A stretch of DNA of 64,000 nt. It comes from Streptomyces sp. NBC_00287. GTDB taxonomy: Bacteria > Actinomycetota > Actinomycetes > Streptomycetales > Streptomycetaceae. Location of the stretch: the NCBI RefSeq assembly GCF_036173105.1, contig NZ_CP108053.1, positions 124,001 through 188,000 on the forward strand, written 5' to 3'. The notes beneath the pieces are model-generated. The model worked only from the letters and a program-made list of their open reading frames with translations, searched no databases and was not told the origin of the DNA. Within the stretch, counting starts at the first letter, position 1; the number at the start of each line of letters is the position of its first letter. Below, piece after piece: positions 9,065 to 18,940 of the stretch. A program made the position numbers and the translations under genes.

Positions 9065-9826
9065 TCAGGCCAGACCGCCGTCGGCCGGCCACCCTCCCTC
9101 GATGGCCGGGCCACTGTCCGCAGGGACATGCGCGGCCACCAGCGCCGCGGCCTCACGAGCACTGAGGCCGCTACCGAGCAGACGTTGCGGTGTCTGCCGT
9201 GAGTACGGCGTGACCACGTTCCACAGCCCATCTACCGTCGGAACCACCCGCGGAACCTCCTCATGGAACGGATCCGCGGTACTGCTCAGCAAGCTGAACT
9301 GGCCGTGCGACGGCCACGGGAAAAACACCCGCAGGGCCGGCTGCGCATACAGAGCCTCCGCCAGTTCGGCATCACCCAGCCTGATCAGCGGCGAACGCTC
9401 CAACGTCAGCCGCCACGCAGTCGACACCACCCTCCCAGGCGGCGCCGCCTCCAAGGGGCTCGCCGCAAGCAACGACCACTTGCGCCCCAACTCAGGCAGT
9501 GACGCACCCGCACACCATTCATGCAGGATGGCGGCCACCACCGCGAGGTGATCGGTACTGCCGAAAGCACCCCACCGCCAGCCGGAAGGCCCCGAGATCT
9601 CGATACGGAACTCGCGTTCATCCACGTTGGTCGCATAGACAGCGAACCGCGCCTCCCCACGCACACAGCAAGCGGCGACCGCGGGATCGAACCCCTCAAC
9701 GGGCTCCATCGGGCCGACCACGTGCCCGTGGCCAGCCGCTACGCCAGCCAACGCCTCCCCCAAACCGCCCGGCACCGCCAACTCCGGATAAATCCCACTC
9801 GCCACATCACCGAAACGTTCCTTCAT
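9065..9826 (-). CDS. DUF6193-family protein
   Basis: A 253-residue soluble protein of unknown function. Its tail (FHEEVPRVVPTVDGLWNVV, then RLLGSGLSAREAAALVAAH) resembles DUF6193 proteins, which are common in Streptomyces and sometimes labelled natural-product related, without proven activity. No signal peptide or membrane segment. The start is either ATG 9826 or a GTG two codons earlier; neither has a strong ribosome site. It stands alone: an IS remnant lies downstream and about 300 bases without a gene lie on its 5' side. Confidence 0.7.
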   Translation of the reverse strand: MKERFGDVASGIYPELAVPGGLGEALAGVAAGHGHVVGPMEPVEGFDPAVAACCVRGEARFAVYATNVDEREFRIEISGPSGWRWGAFGSTDHLAVVAAILHEWCAGASLPELGRKWSLLAASPLEAAPPGRVVSTAWRLTLERSPLIRLGDAELAEALYAQPALRVFFPWPSHGQFSLLSSTADPFHEEVPRVVPTVDGLWNVVTPYSRQTPQRLLGSGLSAREAAALVAAHVPADSGPAIEGGWPADGGLA

Positions 9827-10122
9827 GCACACACCGTAAGCCGCGACAGCTCAGCAGCCGCAGGCGCCGGGACCCCACACACCGCACCAGTGGAGAGCAC
9901 CACCGGCCCACTCCGTCAACGAGGACACCATCACCGACGCCAAGCCCCCCAGCTGCCAAGCCGGCCTCGCCGACCCCTCCCACAGGCCAGGTGCACACCT
10001 CAGATTGGCGAAAGTTGATCGCCTGTCAGACCTGGATTGAGAGTAAGGGCGGGCGATCGCCCCCAGGGGACGGCCTGCTCGATGCGTCAGAACGCATACG
10101 TAGCAGTCGGGCCCGCGCAGCC

Positions 10123-10869
10123 TCACATCCGGGATCTCAGCACGTCGACCTCGCAGCCCGGCGCGAAGGGGTCGAAGCCGTGCTCGATCAGCCAGCGAAC
10201 TGCCAGCAGGCTTCGCAACGACCACCACGCGTGGATCACGTCGAGATCGATGTCGGTGCCATAGCCGGCGATGACGTCGTCGAGGTGCTCCTCGTGCCCG
10301 AGCGTGAAGGTGGCGAGGTCGTACTGGGCATCACCCTGGCCCGCCTCGGACCAGTCGATGAAGCCGGTGACCTCCTCGCCGTCGACGAAGACGTGCGCGA
10401 TCTGCAGGTCGCCGTGTGTGAACGCCGGAGTCCACGGCCGGAGCGCGGCCTCGGCGACCTGGCGGTTGCGGATGACCAGGTCAGCGGGCAGGACACCGTT
10501 CGTCACGAGCAACTCGCACTCGTCGTCGAGTTCGGCCGCCAGCGCGACGATGCTCCGGCCGGCCCGTCCCAGCCGGGGCGGCAGGGGCGCTTCGTGCAGC
10601 TTCCGGATGGCGGCGCCCGCCGCGGCCCACGCCGCCGGCGACCCGGTCGACGGTCCGCCAAGGCGCCCAAGCGTCGTCCCCGGGAGTGCGGCGATCGCGA
10701 GCACGGGCGGCTTGCGCCACAGGACCTCCGGGGTCGGGACCGGCGCGAGGGACATCGCCTCGACCTCGGCGTCGATGCGCGCCTGATCGGCGTCCACCTT
10801 CAAGAACACGTCACCGACGCGCAGAGTCGCGCGCTCGGAATGGGCGACGACGACTTTGACCTCATCCAT
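10123..10869 (-). CDS. phosphotransferase (aminoglycoside phosphotransferase-like kinase)
   Basis: A 248-residue protein of the APH/choline-kinase-like fold. The catalytic loop is THGDLQIAHVFVDG and the metal-binding motif is GFIDWSEAGQGD, both intact. The N-terminal lobe has RVGDVFLKVDAD, with the ATP-binding lysine, and a P-rich hinge. The substrate cannot be told from sequence; most actinobacterial members of this type have not been linked to real antibiotic resistance. It stands alone. About 280 bases between it and the DUF6193 gene hold nothing recognisable. Confidence 0.85.
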   Translation of the reverse strand: MDEVKVVVAHSERATLRVGDVFLKVDADQARIDAEVEAMSLAPVPTPEVLWRKPPVLAIAALPGTTLGRLGGPSTGSPAAWAAAGAAIRKLHEAPLPPRLGRAGRSIVALAAELDDECELLVTNGVLPADLVIRNRQVAEAALRPWTPAFTHGDLQIAHVFVDGEEVTGFIDWSEAGQGDAQYDLATFTLGHEEHLDDVIAGYGTDIDLDVIHAWWSLRSLLAVRWLIEHGFDPFAPGCEVDVLRSRM

Positions 10870-11005
10870 GGGCGCCCAGTATCCCGGGGATGATCGCCGA
10901 CGTCGCCAGGTTTATCGCGTGCGATTACGCGGCTGACCACGACCCGCTACCCGGCGGCCTCCTCCATGACACCGACCTCTGACCAGGTCATGCCCACCAC
11001 TCTTA

Positions 11006-11890
11006 GAGGTCCTAACAAAGGCGTTGGACGTGGCGGTGGGTGATGAGGCAGGTGGCGAGGCCGAGGAAGGCTTCGTGGATGTCGTCGCGTCGTTCCCAGC
11101 GGATCCGCAGGCGGCGGAAACCGTGCAGCCAGGCGATCGTGCGCTCGACCACATAGCGGAACATGCCCAGGCCGCTGCCGTGTTCCTGTCCTCGTTCGGC
11201 GATGACCGGACGGATGCCGCGGGCCCAGAGCAATCGGCGGTACTTGTCGTGGTCGTAGCCGCGGTCGGCGAGGAGCGCATCGGGTCTGCGTCGGGGCCGG
11301 CCGACGACGCCGGCCACGGCCGGGACCTTGTCCAGCAGGGGCAGCAACTGCGTGACGTCGTTGCGGTTTCCGCCGGTCAGGGACACCGCGAGCGGGATGC
11401 CCTGGGCGTCGGTGAGGACGTGGTGCTTGCTGCCCGGCCGTGCGCGGTCGACCGGGCTGGGGCCGCTTTTGGGCCGCGCCGAGCGGCCCGCACGTGGGAG
11501 GAGTCGATCACCGCCCGCGACCAGTCCAGCTTCTTCGCTACCCGCAGCTTCTTCAGCAGTATCAGGTGCAGTTCGTCCCACACGCCGGCCTCGTTCCAGG
11601 CGGCCAGCCGCCGCCAGCACGTCATGCCCGAGCCGAAGCCCAACTCCTGTGGGAGGTACTCCCATTGGATGCCGGTGTGCAGCACGAACAGGATCCCGCA
11701 CAAGGCCTGCCGGTCCGGTACCCGCGGCCGGCCCTCCACCAGCTTCGGCCCCGGCTCGGGCAGCAACGGCTCGATGAGCGACCACAGTTCATCCGACACG
11801 ATCCAAGGCCGCGACTGTCGCTTTCCCACGACCAGACCAACGACCATCCAAGCCGAAGGTCACATGATCAACAGCTTCTGTTAGGACCTC
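11006..11890 (-). mobile_element. complete IS5-family element (IS427-like group), 885 bp
   Basis: Both ends are present: GAGGTCCTAACAAAGGCG at the left and its near-complement ending in TGTTAGGACCTC at the right, matching at about 15 of the outer 17 positions. A 3-bp direct repeat TTA flanks it at 11003-11005 and 11891-11893, as expected for this group. It holds a single two-frame transposase gene and nothing else. The catalytic residues are kept, so the element may still be active. A 60-bp piece of a close relative survives at 22206-22268. Confidence 0.9.
11012..11847 (-). CDS. IS5-family transposase made by -1 frameshifting
   Basis: The first frame runs from ATG 11847 ([11 protein letters not shown]) through the helix-turn-helix part to the first catalytic Asp in [11 protein letters not shown]. 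The rest is in the -1 frame: [20 protein letters not shown], then [12 protein letters not shown] with the second Asp, then [15 protein letters not shown] with the catalytic Glu, ending in [10 protein letters not shown]. The frames meet at a minus-strand CCAAAAG run at about 11466-11471, a classic slippery site, so the shift is programmed rather than a defect. The fusion protein is about 280 residues, normal for the group. Confidence 0.88.
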
Positions 11891-12012
11891 TTATTAGGAG
11901 TCCTTACGGCTCGGTACGCGGTAGCGCGGGGTCGGCCGTTGTGACTCAGCACCCCAGTGGCCGGTCGCATTTTAGTTGGCCGGTGGCTGTTGGTTGGTGA
12001 GAAGATCGCCCG

Positions 12013-12642
12013 ATGCCAGTCGATCCGCACGTTCTCGCCGCGTTCACAGTGAGCACGATCGTCGCCCTGGTCACCCCGGGTCCGGACATGCTGTTCGTGC
12101 TCGGGTGCGGCATGAGGGGCGGTGCCCGCGCCGGGCTGCTGGCCACGCTGGGCGTGATCACGGGGGACGCCTTGTACATCGCCGCGGCGGCCGCCGGACT
12201 CGCTGCGCTGCTGACGGCGTTCCCCGTCGTGTTCACGGTGCTTCGGATCGCGGGCGCCGCGTACCTGATCTATCTCGGTGTCCAGATGATCCGTAACCGA
12301 AAGAGCAGTCAGGCCGGCAATCCCGTCGCCGGCGGGATGTCGGGGCGGCGTGCCTTCCTCAACGGCGTGGTGTCCTCCATGGCCAACCCGCAGACGTTGG
12401 CGTTCATGGTCGCCTTCCTTCCCCAGTTCGTCGATCCCACGGCGGGGCCGGTCTGGTTGCAGTTCGCCATCCTTGGCGGCGTCCTGATCGTCCTGGAGTT
12501 CCTGGCCGACGGGACGGTCGGTGTCCTGGCAGGGCGGATCGGCGGCTGGTTGCGCGGACGTGAGGCAGTTCGCCGCCGGATGGACGCCGCGACCGGGAGC
12601 GTGTTCATCGGCCTGGGCGTCACCCTCGCTGCCGAACGCTGA
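12013..12642 (+). CDS. LysE/RhtB-family amino acid exporter
   Basis: A 209-residue membrane protein with about six hydrophobic segments. It opens with the family signature VSTIVALVTPGPDMLFVLG, followed by GGARAGLLATLGVITGD, and the second half has NGVVSSMANPQTLAFMVAFLPQFV. Members export amino acids or related small molecules. The substrate is unknown here. It stands alone between the IS5 element and a region of decayed DNA; nothing nearby points to its regulation. Confidence 0.88.
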   Translation: MPVDPHVLAAFTVSTIVALVTPGPDMLFVLGCGMRGGARAGLLATLGVITGDALYIAAAAAGLAALLTAFPVVFTVLRIAGAAYLIYLGVQMIRNRKSSQAGNPVAGGMSGRRAFLNGVVSSMANPQTLAFMVAFLPQFVDPTAGPVWLQFAILGGVLIVLEFLADGTVGVLAGRIGGWLRGREAVRRRMDAATGSVFIGLGVTLAAER

Positions 12643-12929
12643 TCTCACCCGCGTGAGCCCACCGAGCTCAAGCCGTACCACGCCTTCGTCCAACGCATGA
12701 ACAGAGGCCAGCAGACCGGCTCGGCGATGCCTGGCGTCGTCGTCGCCCTCAGGAAGCCTCTGACGGGTCCGGCCCACTCGAGTGCTCACCGGCCAACTGG
12801 AGTGCTGAGTCACAGCCGTGACATGACGACGGCCGCGCGGGTTGAGTGGATTGCGACGTCCTCATCGACCCGCGCGGCCTGGTCCCATCGTGCCTTCCGC
12901 GGCCTTGGACGTGCACATCTCGGCGATTT

Positions 12930-13115
12930 GATCGAGGAGTTGGCCGGCCCGTGGATGGCGCAGTGCGAGTCCGCGCTCCGGGAACGACGCGGCGGCGACC
13001 GTCAGCGCGCGACTGGTGCCGGGCCCGATCACCAGCTGGACTTCGACGACCGGGCCCTGGTCTACCTGCGGCTGCAGCTGCCGCACACGGCACTGGCCAA
13101 GCTCCACAGGAGTGA
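12930..13115 (+). pseudogene. possible transposase N-terminal fragment
   Basis: A short stretch reads LGDLIEELAGPWMAQCESAL, continues through a charged linker, then DFDDRALVYLRLQLPHTALAKL. This pattern resembles the N-terminal helix-turn-helix region of Streptomyces IS5-like transposases, where the next residues would be a GVDRSTIS-type recognition helix. Here the frame turns into unrelated sequence after TALAKL. There is no start, no catalytic domain and no terminal repeat, so this is at best a relic. Confidence 0.35.
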
Positions 13116-13940
13116 GGGGCGAGGTGCCAGGCAGGCACGAGCGAGGACGTACCCATAGCCGGAGCTGGTTCTAACGCGGCCGTGTCGGGCCACGTCACCG
13201 TCGGGCCCCGAGGATGCCGGGGGAACCGCTGCTCCAGATACGCACGGCGGGGTGCAGGCCGGGCCGACGGCCGTTGCCGCCCGCTTGCTTCTGCGCAGCC
13301 CCCGCCAGCGCCGTCCTGTCGACCGTGCCGTCAAGCGGGCCATGCGGGCGGGCCGGGACCGCCGCGATGCCCCCTACACGAGATCGCCCAGAGGGCCTGG
13401 CATGTGCCTTGATGCGGTGCTGAACCTGTCGGCGGACGGCCTGGAAGAGGGCTGCTGAAGAACCACCCGGAAAGCGCGGGGTGGCCGCCTGCCTGGCGTC
13501 GTCAATGGTGTGGCTGTTCGGGGATACGGCTTTGGCTGAAGCAGGTGATCCACGCAGGTACAGCCGGGCAGGACGGTGCAGGCCGGCCGCGGTACCCAGT
13601 TCGAAATCAGGTCGCGTGCCGAGCTGTCCGTGCAGTCGAGACTGGCATTCATCCTGATGCAGGATGACGGGAATGGCCGTACGGTGATAAGTGCAGGCAT
13701 AGAGGATTGCGGCGCTTTGGGGTGCCGCTCGTGAGAATTCCCGACCGCGCAACACCCGTCGGAACGCACGGCCGCAGTCCGTTCGGCAGCACAAGGCCTG
13801 GCCGCAGGAGGCGCAGGCTCCGCGCCGCCTTCCGCTAACCGCCATCGTCAGACGTGATCGCCTCTGTGGTTAGCCATGCTCATGATCCAGCTCCGTCAGT
13901 GGACTGCGGAGTTGGTGATCGATCGGAAGGGTCCAGAGAA
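13116..13940. other. region without a supported gene
   Basis: Several long frames are open on both strands but none has a family motif, a convincing ribosome site or consistent codon use. The only clear signal is at its end, a GGAAGG followed by the ATG of the serine protease at 13941. Confidence 0.4.
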
Positions 13941-14873
13941 ATGACACGGGATCAGCACATGGCAGTGTCGAACCAGCCTGAGGAGCAGGCCGCTCTCGCC
14001 GCGGAGCAGGCCCCAGTTACGGGCCCGTCGGAGGGTGTGGAAGGAAAGGCGATTCCGCCAGGTGCCGATGGCCTGGAGCACGTAGAGGGCTACCAGCGTC
14101 CGGAATACGAACGGCTGGCTGCTGAAATATGGACGGCGCCCACTGCGGACCTGCGTGACATCGGCGAGGCGTCGTTCGGTCCGTTGCCCCCAGTGGCCGA
14201 GACCGTTCACGGAGTGGACGACCGAGTCCAAATCACGAACACGGCGGATTATCCGTGGCGGGTTCACGCATCGCTGCTCATCACTGCGGCGGACAACTCC
14301 CGGTGGATCGGGACCGCGTGGTTCATCGGGCCTCACACGCTGGTGACTGCCGGCCATGTGGTCCACATCAAGAACAGCGGTGTGGCCGGACGCGACGGGT
14401 GGGTCAAGAGCATCCAGGTCATGCCCGGTCGCGACGGTACGGTAATGCCATACGGCTCCGTCACGAGTACCAACTTCCGCTCAGTCACGGGCTGGACCGG
14501 CTCCGGCGACGAGAATTACGACTACGGCGCGATCACCATCCCCACCGAACTGGGCTCAACTACCGGATGGTTCGGCTTCGGGGCATGGCCGGACGCCGAT
14601 CTACTCAAGACGACTGGCAACATCTCCGGGTATCCCGGCGACAAGCCCCCTGGCACCCAGTGGTACGACGCCCGCGCCATCAGCTCGGTGAATGCGCTGA
14701 AGGTGTACTACGACATAGACACCGCCGGCGGCCAAAGCGGCAGCGCCGTGTGCCGCATCGTCGACGGCAACCGATACGGAATCGCGGTCCACGCCTACGG
14801 AGGAGCGACCGTCAACTCCGGGACCCGGATCACCCGCCCCGTCTATGACAATCTGGTGGCCTGGAGGGCGTGA
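13941..14873 (+). CDS. V8-like (glutamyl endopeptidase type) trypsin-fold serine protease
   Basis: A 310-residue protease with all catalytic residues: His139 in LVTAGHVVH, Asp194 in NYDYGAITI and Ser266 in AGGQSGSAV. The first 100 residues are acidic and show no signal peptide or hydrophobic helix (MTRDQHMAVSNQPEEQ), unusual for this normally secreted family. The ATG at 13941 is chosen over upstream in-frame codons because GGAAGG lies just before it and the protein has no obvious domain further upstream. It is followed at once by a small beta-sandwich protein and then a zinc metalloprotease, all in the same direction. The trio is probably one operon. Confidence 0.85.
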   Translation: MTRDQHMAVSNQPEEQAALAAEQAPVTGPSEGVEGKAIPPGADGLEHVEGYQRPEYERLAAEIWTAPTADLRDIGEASFGPLPPVAETVHGVDDRVQITNTADYPWRVHASLLITAADNSRWIGTAWFIGPHTLVTAGHVVHIKNSGVAGRDGWVKSIQVMPGRDGTVMPYGSVTSTNFRSVTGWTGSGDENYDYGAITIPTELGSTTGWFGFGAWPDADLLKTTGNISGYPGDKPPGTQWYDARAISSVNALKVYYDIDTAGGQSGSAVCRIVDGNRYGIAVHAYGGATVNSGTRITRPVYDNLVAWRA

Positions 14874-14919
14874 CTCTTGTCCGCACACCAGCCCAGTCCA
14901 GAAGGTGGTGAAGACACCG

Positions 14920-15189
14920 GTGCCGCACAATGACTCCCCGTTCCTGATCACCGGAGTCGTGGAGGACGTGAACGGCAGACCCGTCCCGGACGCCACTGTG
15001 TACTTCACCGCCGGGTCATCCCCCTATCCCGACGTCGCCGCGCTGTCCGCAGCCGATGGGAGCTTTACCCTCTCCGTCCCCAATGAGGGGGTCTACACCC
15101 TTGCATGCATGACACCGGACAGCAGGGTCGCCGAGACACCAGTCACAGCACGCAGCGACCAGCCGACCCGGGTGCGCCTGCGGATCTGA
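14920..15189 (+). CDS. small carboxypeptidase-regulatory-like (beta-sandwich) protein
   Basis: An approximately 89-residue protein that is almost entirely one Ig-like fold of the CarboxypepD_reg/CnaB-like type: FLITGVVEDVNGRPVPDATV opens it, followed by LSAADGSFTLSVP and GVYTLACMT. No signal peptide. The start is uncertain: GTG 14920 leaves a complete domain, while GTG 14905/14908 and ATG 14845 (overlapping the protease gene) are in frame. It is placed between two protease genes. In this position it could be a binding or inhibitory partner or a separated accessory domain; that is conjecture. Confidence 0.7.
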   Translation: MPHNDSPFLITGVVEDVNGRPVPDATVYFTAGSSPYPDVAALSAADGSFTLSVPNEGVYTLACMTPDSRVAETPVTARSDQPTRVRLRI

Positions 15190-15321
15190 GCCCGCGTGCC
15201 GCCGCCATGACCTGCGCCAGCAGCGTGCCCCACGCACACGGCTTCGATGCAGAGACATCAGCACCCCCGAGGAAACTGACGACGACGTGACCCCGCCTGT
15301 CAGCCACAGAAGGGTTTAGTC

Positions 15322-16398
15322 ATGGCACTCACCCACAACGAGACACCCACGAGCGAAGAAGCGGCAACGGCCCCCTTCTACTGCGCACAACCCCGCGTTA
15401 CCGAACCGGTCCTTCGCCCGGACCTCAGCCCCGACCGGCTCAGTGCCATCATTCTGAGCCGGACCAAGTGGGTGAACGGCACGGTGCTGCGCTACTGCTT
15501 CTTCAACGATGCCGACGGTGCCTCTGCCGAGCAGCTCGACGAGGTCCGCGAAGCCTTCAAGGACTGGAAGGACATCGGTATCGGGCTGGAGTTCCGCGAG
15601 GTGGACCAGCCCTCGGAATCCGAAATCCGCATCGGCTTCGTTCAGGGCGACGGCTCCTGGTCCTATGTGGGCCGGGATGCGCTGGGCATCAGCACGCGCG
15701 AGCGCACGATGAACTTCGGCTGGGACCTGACCAGCCCGCACGGCAAGGCCACCGCCAGACACGAGATCGGGCATGCGCTCGGCTTCGCCCACGAACACCA
15801 AAACCCATTCGCAGGTATCGAGTGGGACGAGGAGAAGGTCTACGCCACACTTGCGGCTGATCCGAACAAATGGCCACGGGAGCAGACCTTCCACAACATC
15901 CTGCGCAAGCTTTCCATCAGCGAGGTCGAAGGCTCCGAATGGGACCCGGAATCCATCATGCAGTACCCCTTCTCCCCTGGCTTGATCCTCCGACCGGAGC
16001 AGTACCACCGGGACGGCATACCGGATCCCCTGGTCATCTCCGATCGGGACAGGGAGCATGTCAATCGGTGGTATCCCCCCATGGAGGACAAGCCGGCTGA
16101 GATACACCCGTTCCAGTCGGTCGAGTTGGAGCTTGCCGCCGGTGAGCAGTCAGACTTCGCCATCGTCCCGTCGGAGACGCGGATGTACGAGATCGGCACG
16201 CTCGGGGACAGCGACGTCGTCATGGTGCTGTTCGAGGAGGTCGACGGCGAACTGCGCTACTTCACCGCTGAAGACGACAGCGGCACGGACAGCAACGCCC
16301 GTTTGAAGGTCAGGTTGTTCGAAGGGCGTCGCTATGTGCTCCGCACCCGCCTCTACTCGGCCTGGGGCCCGGGAAAGGCCGCACTCATGCTCTGGTGA
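15322..16398 (+). CDS. astacin/matrixin-like zinc metalloprotease with a C-terminal beta domain
   Basis: A 358-residue metzincin. The zinc motif HEIGHALGFAHEH is at 147-159 (H147, E148, H151, H157), followed by the Met-turn in ESIMQYPFS at about residue 213. The C-terminal 90 residues (FQSVELELAAGEQSDFAIV onward) look like a pre-peptidase C-terminal type beta sandwich. There is no signal peptide, although relatives are usually secreted. The ATG at 15322 has AGAAGGG upstream. It completes a likely operon with the V8-like protease and the small beta-sandwich protein. The target is unknown. Confidence 0.85.
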   Translation: MALTHNETPTSEEAATAPFYCAQPRVTEPVLRPDLSPDRLSAIILSRTKWVNGTVLRYCFFNDADGASAEQLDEVREAFKDWKDIGIGLEFREVDQPSESEIRIGFVQGDGSWSYVGRDALGISTRERTMNFGWDLTSPHGKATARHEIGHALGFAHEHQNPFAGIEWDEEKVYATLAADPNKWPREQTFHNILRKLSISEVEGSEWDPESIMQYPFSPGLILRPEQYHRDGIPDPLVISDRDREHVNRWYPPMEDKPAEIHPFQSVELELAAGEQSDFAIVPSETRMYEIGTLGDSDVVMVLFEEVDGELRYFTAEDDSGTDSNARLKVRLFEGRRYVLRTRLYSAWGPGKAALMLW

Positions 16399-17237
16399 CC
16401 CAGATGAGAGCGGGACCCGAAACCATGAGCAGCGGACGACCACCCGATGGCCGATGCCGCGTGCACAGTCCTGATGATCACGCGCGGAACGGCCCGAACC
16501 CGCAGCGCGGTTGGCGCAGGGAAAGACGCGAACTGTCCGATCGTCTCCACGCCCAGCCTCCGCAATGTGCACCCTGGACCCGCCGGAGTCAGTACAGCTC
16601 TTCCACCGGCAGGTCCCAAGGCAGTCGGCACGATCCGGTACAGACACTGCACCAGCCTCTCGTCGCTCAGATCGAGCCGCCTCAGGCCCGACCACGCCAG
16701 ATGCAAAGGCAGCTCTACCATCCCCGTCGCGGGGTCGGACAGCTCATCAAGACGCGCGGGAGACGCTCGGCCACATGAGCCCAGCGAAAAGCGGCGCCAC
16801 GGTGCACCGTCACGGCTACAGCATGACCCCGTTCGGCAGGGCCATCACCCGCGGTGGCCGTCACCCGCCGGCCACCGCATGCCCGGGCTGTCAGCCACAA
16901 GGCGGGCACCGGCCGCACGGCCACCGCGGACACGATCCGGTCGAACTCCCCCGACAGACCGCTGGTGATGCCGGCCACGGCCGCGCGCGGGTGCAGCCCC
17001 AGCACATCGAGGCGTTCGCCGCGGTCTTCACCAGATGCAGGCCCATATCCAACGCTCATCGCCCGCTCCCCGCCCAACCACCCCACACACCAGGGCAGTG
17101 CCGCCATAACCCCTCCCGGCCGTCACCAGCACCCGGCAGACGTCCAATGATCATCTCGTGCCGGCACATGGCCGCTCCGTCCGGGCGCCGCATCGTTATG
17201 GTGTGGTGTCTGCCGAGGCCGTGAACAGGAGGGGCTC
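16399..17237. other. decayed region between the protease operon and a hypothetical gene
   Basis: On the minus strand, ATG 16721 opens MVELPLHLAWSGLRRLDLSD and reads on to LVQCLYRIV, which resembles a small Streptomyces protein family of unknown function, but the reading is lost after about 32 residues near 16625. The other frames show no family. A good AGGAGG site for the next gene lies at the right end. Confidence 0.4.
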
Positions 17238-17732
17238 ATGACCATCGAGCATCGGTGGCTGCTGGACGAGACGCCCTGGCCCGAGCAGGCCACGCTGGTC
17301 TACGGCGAAATGGTGGAGCTGGCGACGCCACACCCACCGATTCCGAAGCTGGGCTGGCTTGGGCCGGAGATCGTGGGCAGCCGCGGTGTCATCGTCGCGT
17401 GTGTCATCGAGCAGGACGAGCGTGATGGACACGTCGGACCGCTCTACGCGGTGGAGACCGAGGACGGCAGCCCGTGGAGGCTGCGGCCGGAGTTCCTGGT
17501 CTCCCGAGGAGAACTTCACCCCGACATACCGCCCCGCTATCGCAGCGACCTGCCCGAAGGAACCCGCGTACGAATCCGCTTGGAGTCGGACACACCGGGC
17601 ACGACGACGGAAGCTGTCGGGGAGGTCGCCGGGATCTGGCGGACGACGTTCTTGGAGCCGCCGAAGGGCTACATCGTGCAGGTTGGCGAGTACTCCCACT
17701 GCGTGACCCCGCAAGAGACCGACGTCCTCTGA
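17238..17732 (+). CDS. hypothetical protein
   Basis: A 164-residue soluble protein of unknown function. The start is well supported by AGGAGG six to eight bases before the ATG. The sequence is acidic with many prolines in the first third (LATPHPPIPKLGWLGPEIV) and a beta-rich middle (RGVIVACVIEQDE, then YAVETEDGSPWRLRPEFLV), suggesting a compact beta fold. Codon use is normal for the organism. It is not linked to the genes beside it: decayed DNA lies upstream and an IS982 relic, on the other strand, lies downstream. Confidence 0.65.
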   Translation: MTIEHRWLLDETPWPEQATLVYGEMVELATPHPPIPKLGWLGPEIVGSRGVIVACVIEQDERDGHVGPLYAVETEDGSPWRLRPEFLVSRGELHPDIPPRYRSDLPEGTRVRIRLESDTPGTTTEAVGEVAGIWRTTFLEPPKGYIVQVGEYSHCVTPQETDVL

Positions 17733-17770
17733 CTCGGCGGGAGCATGCCTGCGGTCACTGCCGGATGCCG

Positions 17771-18270
17771 TCAGTGGTCACACGCGATCAGCGAGCGGGT
17801 GACGGGTTTGCCGGTCTGGTGGTTGTGCCAGATCCCGGCAGCCACCGCCAGGGCCCGCTGGGCCACCCGGATCGCGACGCCCTCGAAGGTCCGCCCGCCG
17901 TACTGTTCCCGGTCAAGCCGGCCTTTTGAGGGTGTGGTTGACCAACTCGATGAGCGGGCGGACCTTCTTGAGCATCGGCTCGCCGTACCGCTGCTTCTCG
18001 CGCTTGAACGACGGCCGAAGCAACTCGACGCCCAGCTCAGCAAGTTCCTGCTCGAACACCTTCGAGGCCAAGTCGCCCTCGGAGATGAGCATGTTGCCCT
18101 CGCGGCGGGCGATGAGCTCCGCGTCGGCTTCGAGCATCGCTGTGAGCACTCCCGCTCGTCCAGCGCCTCGGGTTCGCCACCGCCCACACGATCGGCATGC
18201 CGATCGAGGTGCGCACCAGGTACAGACAAAGACCCCAGAAGAAGCGGGAGCGGGAGCGGGAGGCACAGTA
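17771..18270 (-). pseudogene. IS982-family transposase, truncated and frameshifted
   Basis: The minus strand reads LEADAELIARREGNMLISEG, then SKVFEQELAELGVELLRPSF, then PLIELVNHTLKRPA in one frame. It changes frame to GRLDREQYGGRTFEGVAIRV and ends AAGIWHNHQTGKPVTRSLIA. These are the central and C-terminal parts of an IS982-type DDE transposase. The N-terminal third is present only as scrambled frames, and no terminal repeats were recognised, so it is a dead copy. Confidence 0.75.
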
Positions 18271-18409
18271 GCCATAGCCGGGGCAAGGGAACGGCTCGGC
18301 GTGCGGGCAGGAGATGGCGGCAGCGGAGCTTTGGGGCGCTGTGCGGGGGGTCGACGCGACTGGAGTGGGAGCTCATGCCCCTGGAAAGCGTCGGCCGCTA
18401 AGTTTCGAC

Positions 18410-18870
18410 ATGCGTCTCGCTGAGGGCGCTGCAGCACTGCCGGGAATGACCGAACTGCGCCGGTTCCAGGCTGATCCCTCGTACGAGACCCTCGGGCTTG
18501 AGTTCGGCACAGGGCGTGCGGAACCTGCGGTGTACGCCTACTTCGTTGATGGCCGGCTGTTCTGCGTCGCGGTCGACGCGGTCCACGGACCCCAGGTGAC
18601 GCTCTGGGGGCGGGAGCTGACCGCCTGCGCTCCGGATGATCTAGACCAGTTCCTGTGCCACGCTCACCTGTGTGGGGGGTCGATGTGTCCTACGGTCCGC
18701 GGGGAAACCCAGGAGTCATCGGACTCGGCCTGGTGGTGCGGCTGCAGGAGACTGCCCGCGGTGTGGTCACCCGGCCGGTCATGGTGGGCGGGGCATGGGC
18801 CGACCGGTGCACCGACGACGCGGAAGGCGCGATCCCGGAATGTGAATGGGTGGGGCCGCCTGTGGCCCTA
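18410..18870 (+). pseudogene. hypothetical protein gene broken by a frameshift
   Basis: The first frame from ATG 18410 reads MTELRRFQADPSYETLGLEF, then YAYFVDGRLFCVAVDAV and CAPDDLDQFL. The second picks up near 18670 as DVSYGPRGNPGVIGLGLVVR and continues to DDAEGAIPECEWVG. The two halves make a single plausible small protein of about 150 residues with good codon use. No known domain is recognised. It is squeezed between two transposase relics, which may explain its decay. Confidence 0.5.
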
Positions 18871-18940
18871 TCCGCAGGGAACAGAATCCTGGCCCCCGCC
18901 CGGCCACAAGGCGAACTGGGGCGACTGGCACCCTCCTTTC

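Noticed and set aside
11881..12813. Minus-strand frame covering the LysE gene
   Set aside because: Antisense shadow of the LysE exporter, whose plus-strand motifs are complete.
13195..13845. A 216-residue minus-strand open frame
   Set aside because: No domain, poor start, and other frames are equally open; looks like non-coding GC-rich DNA.
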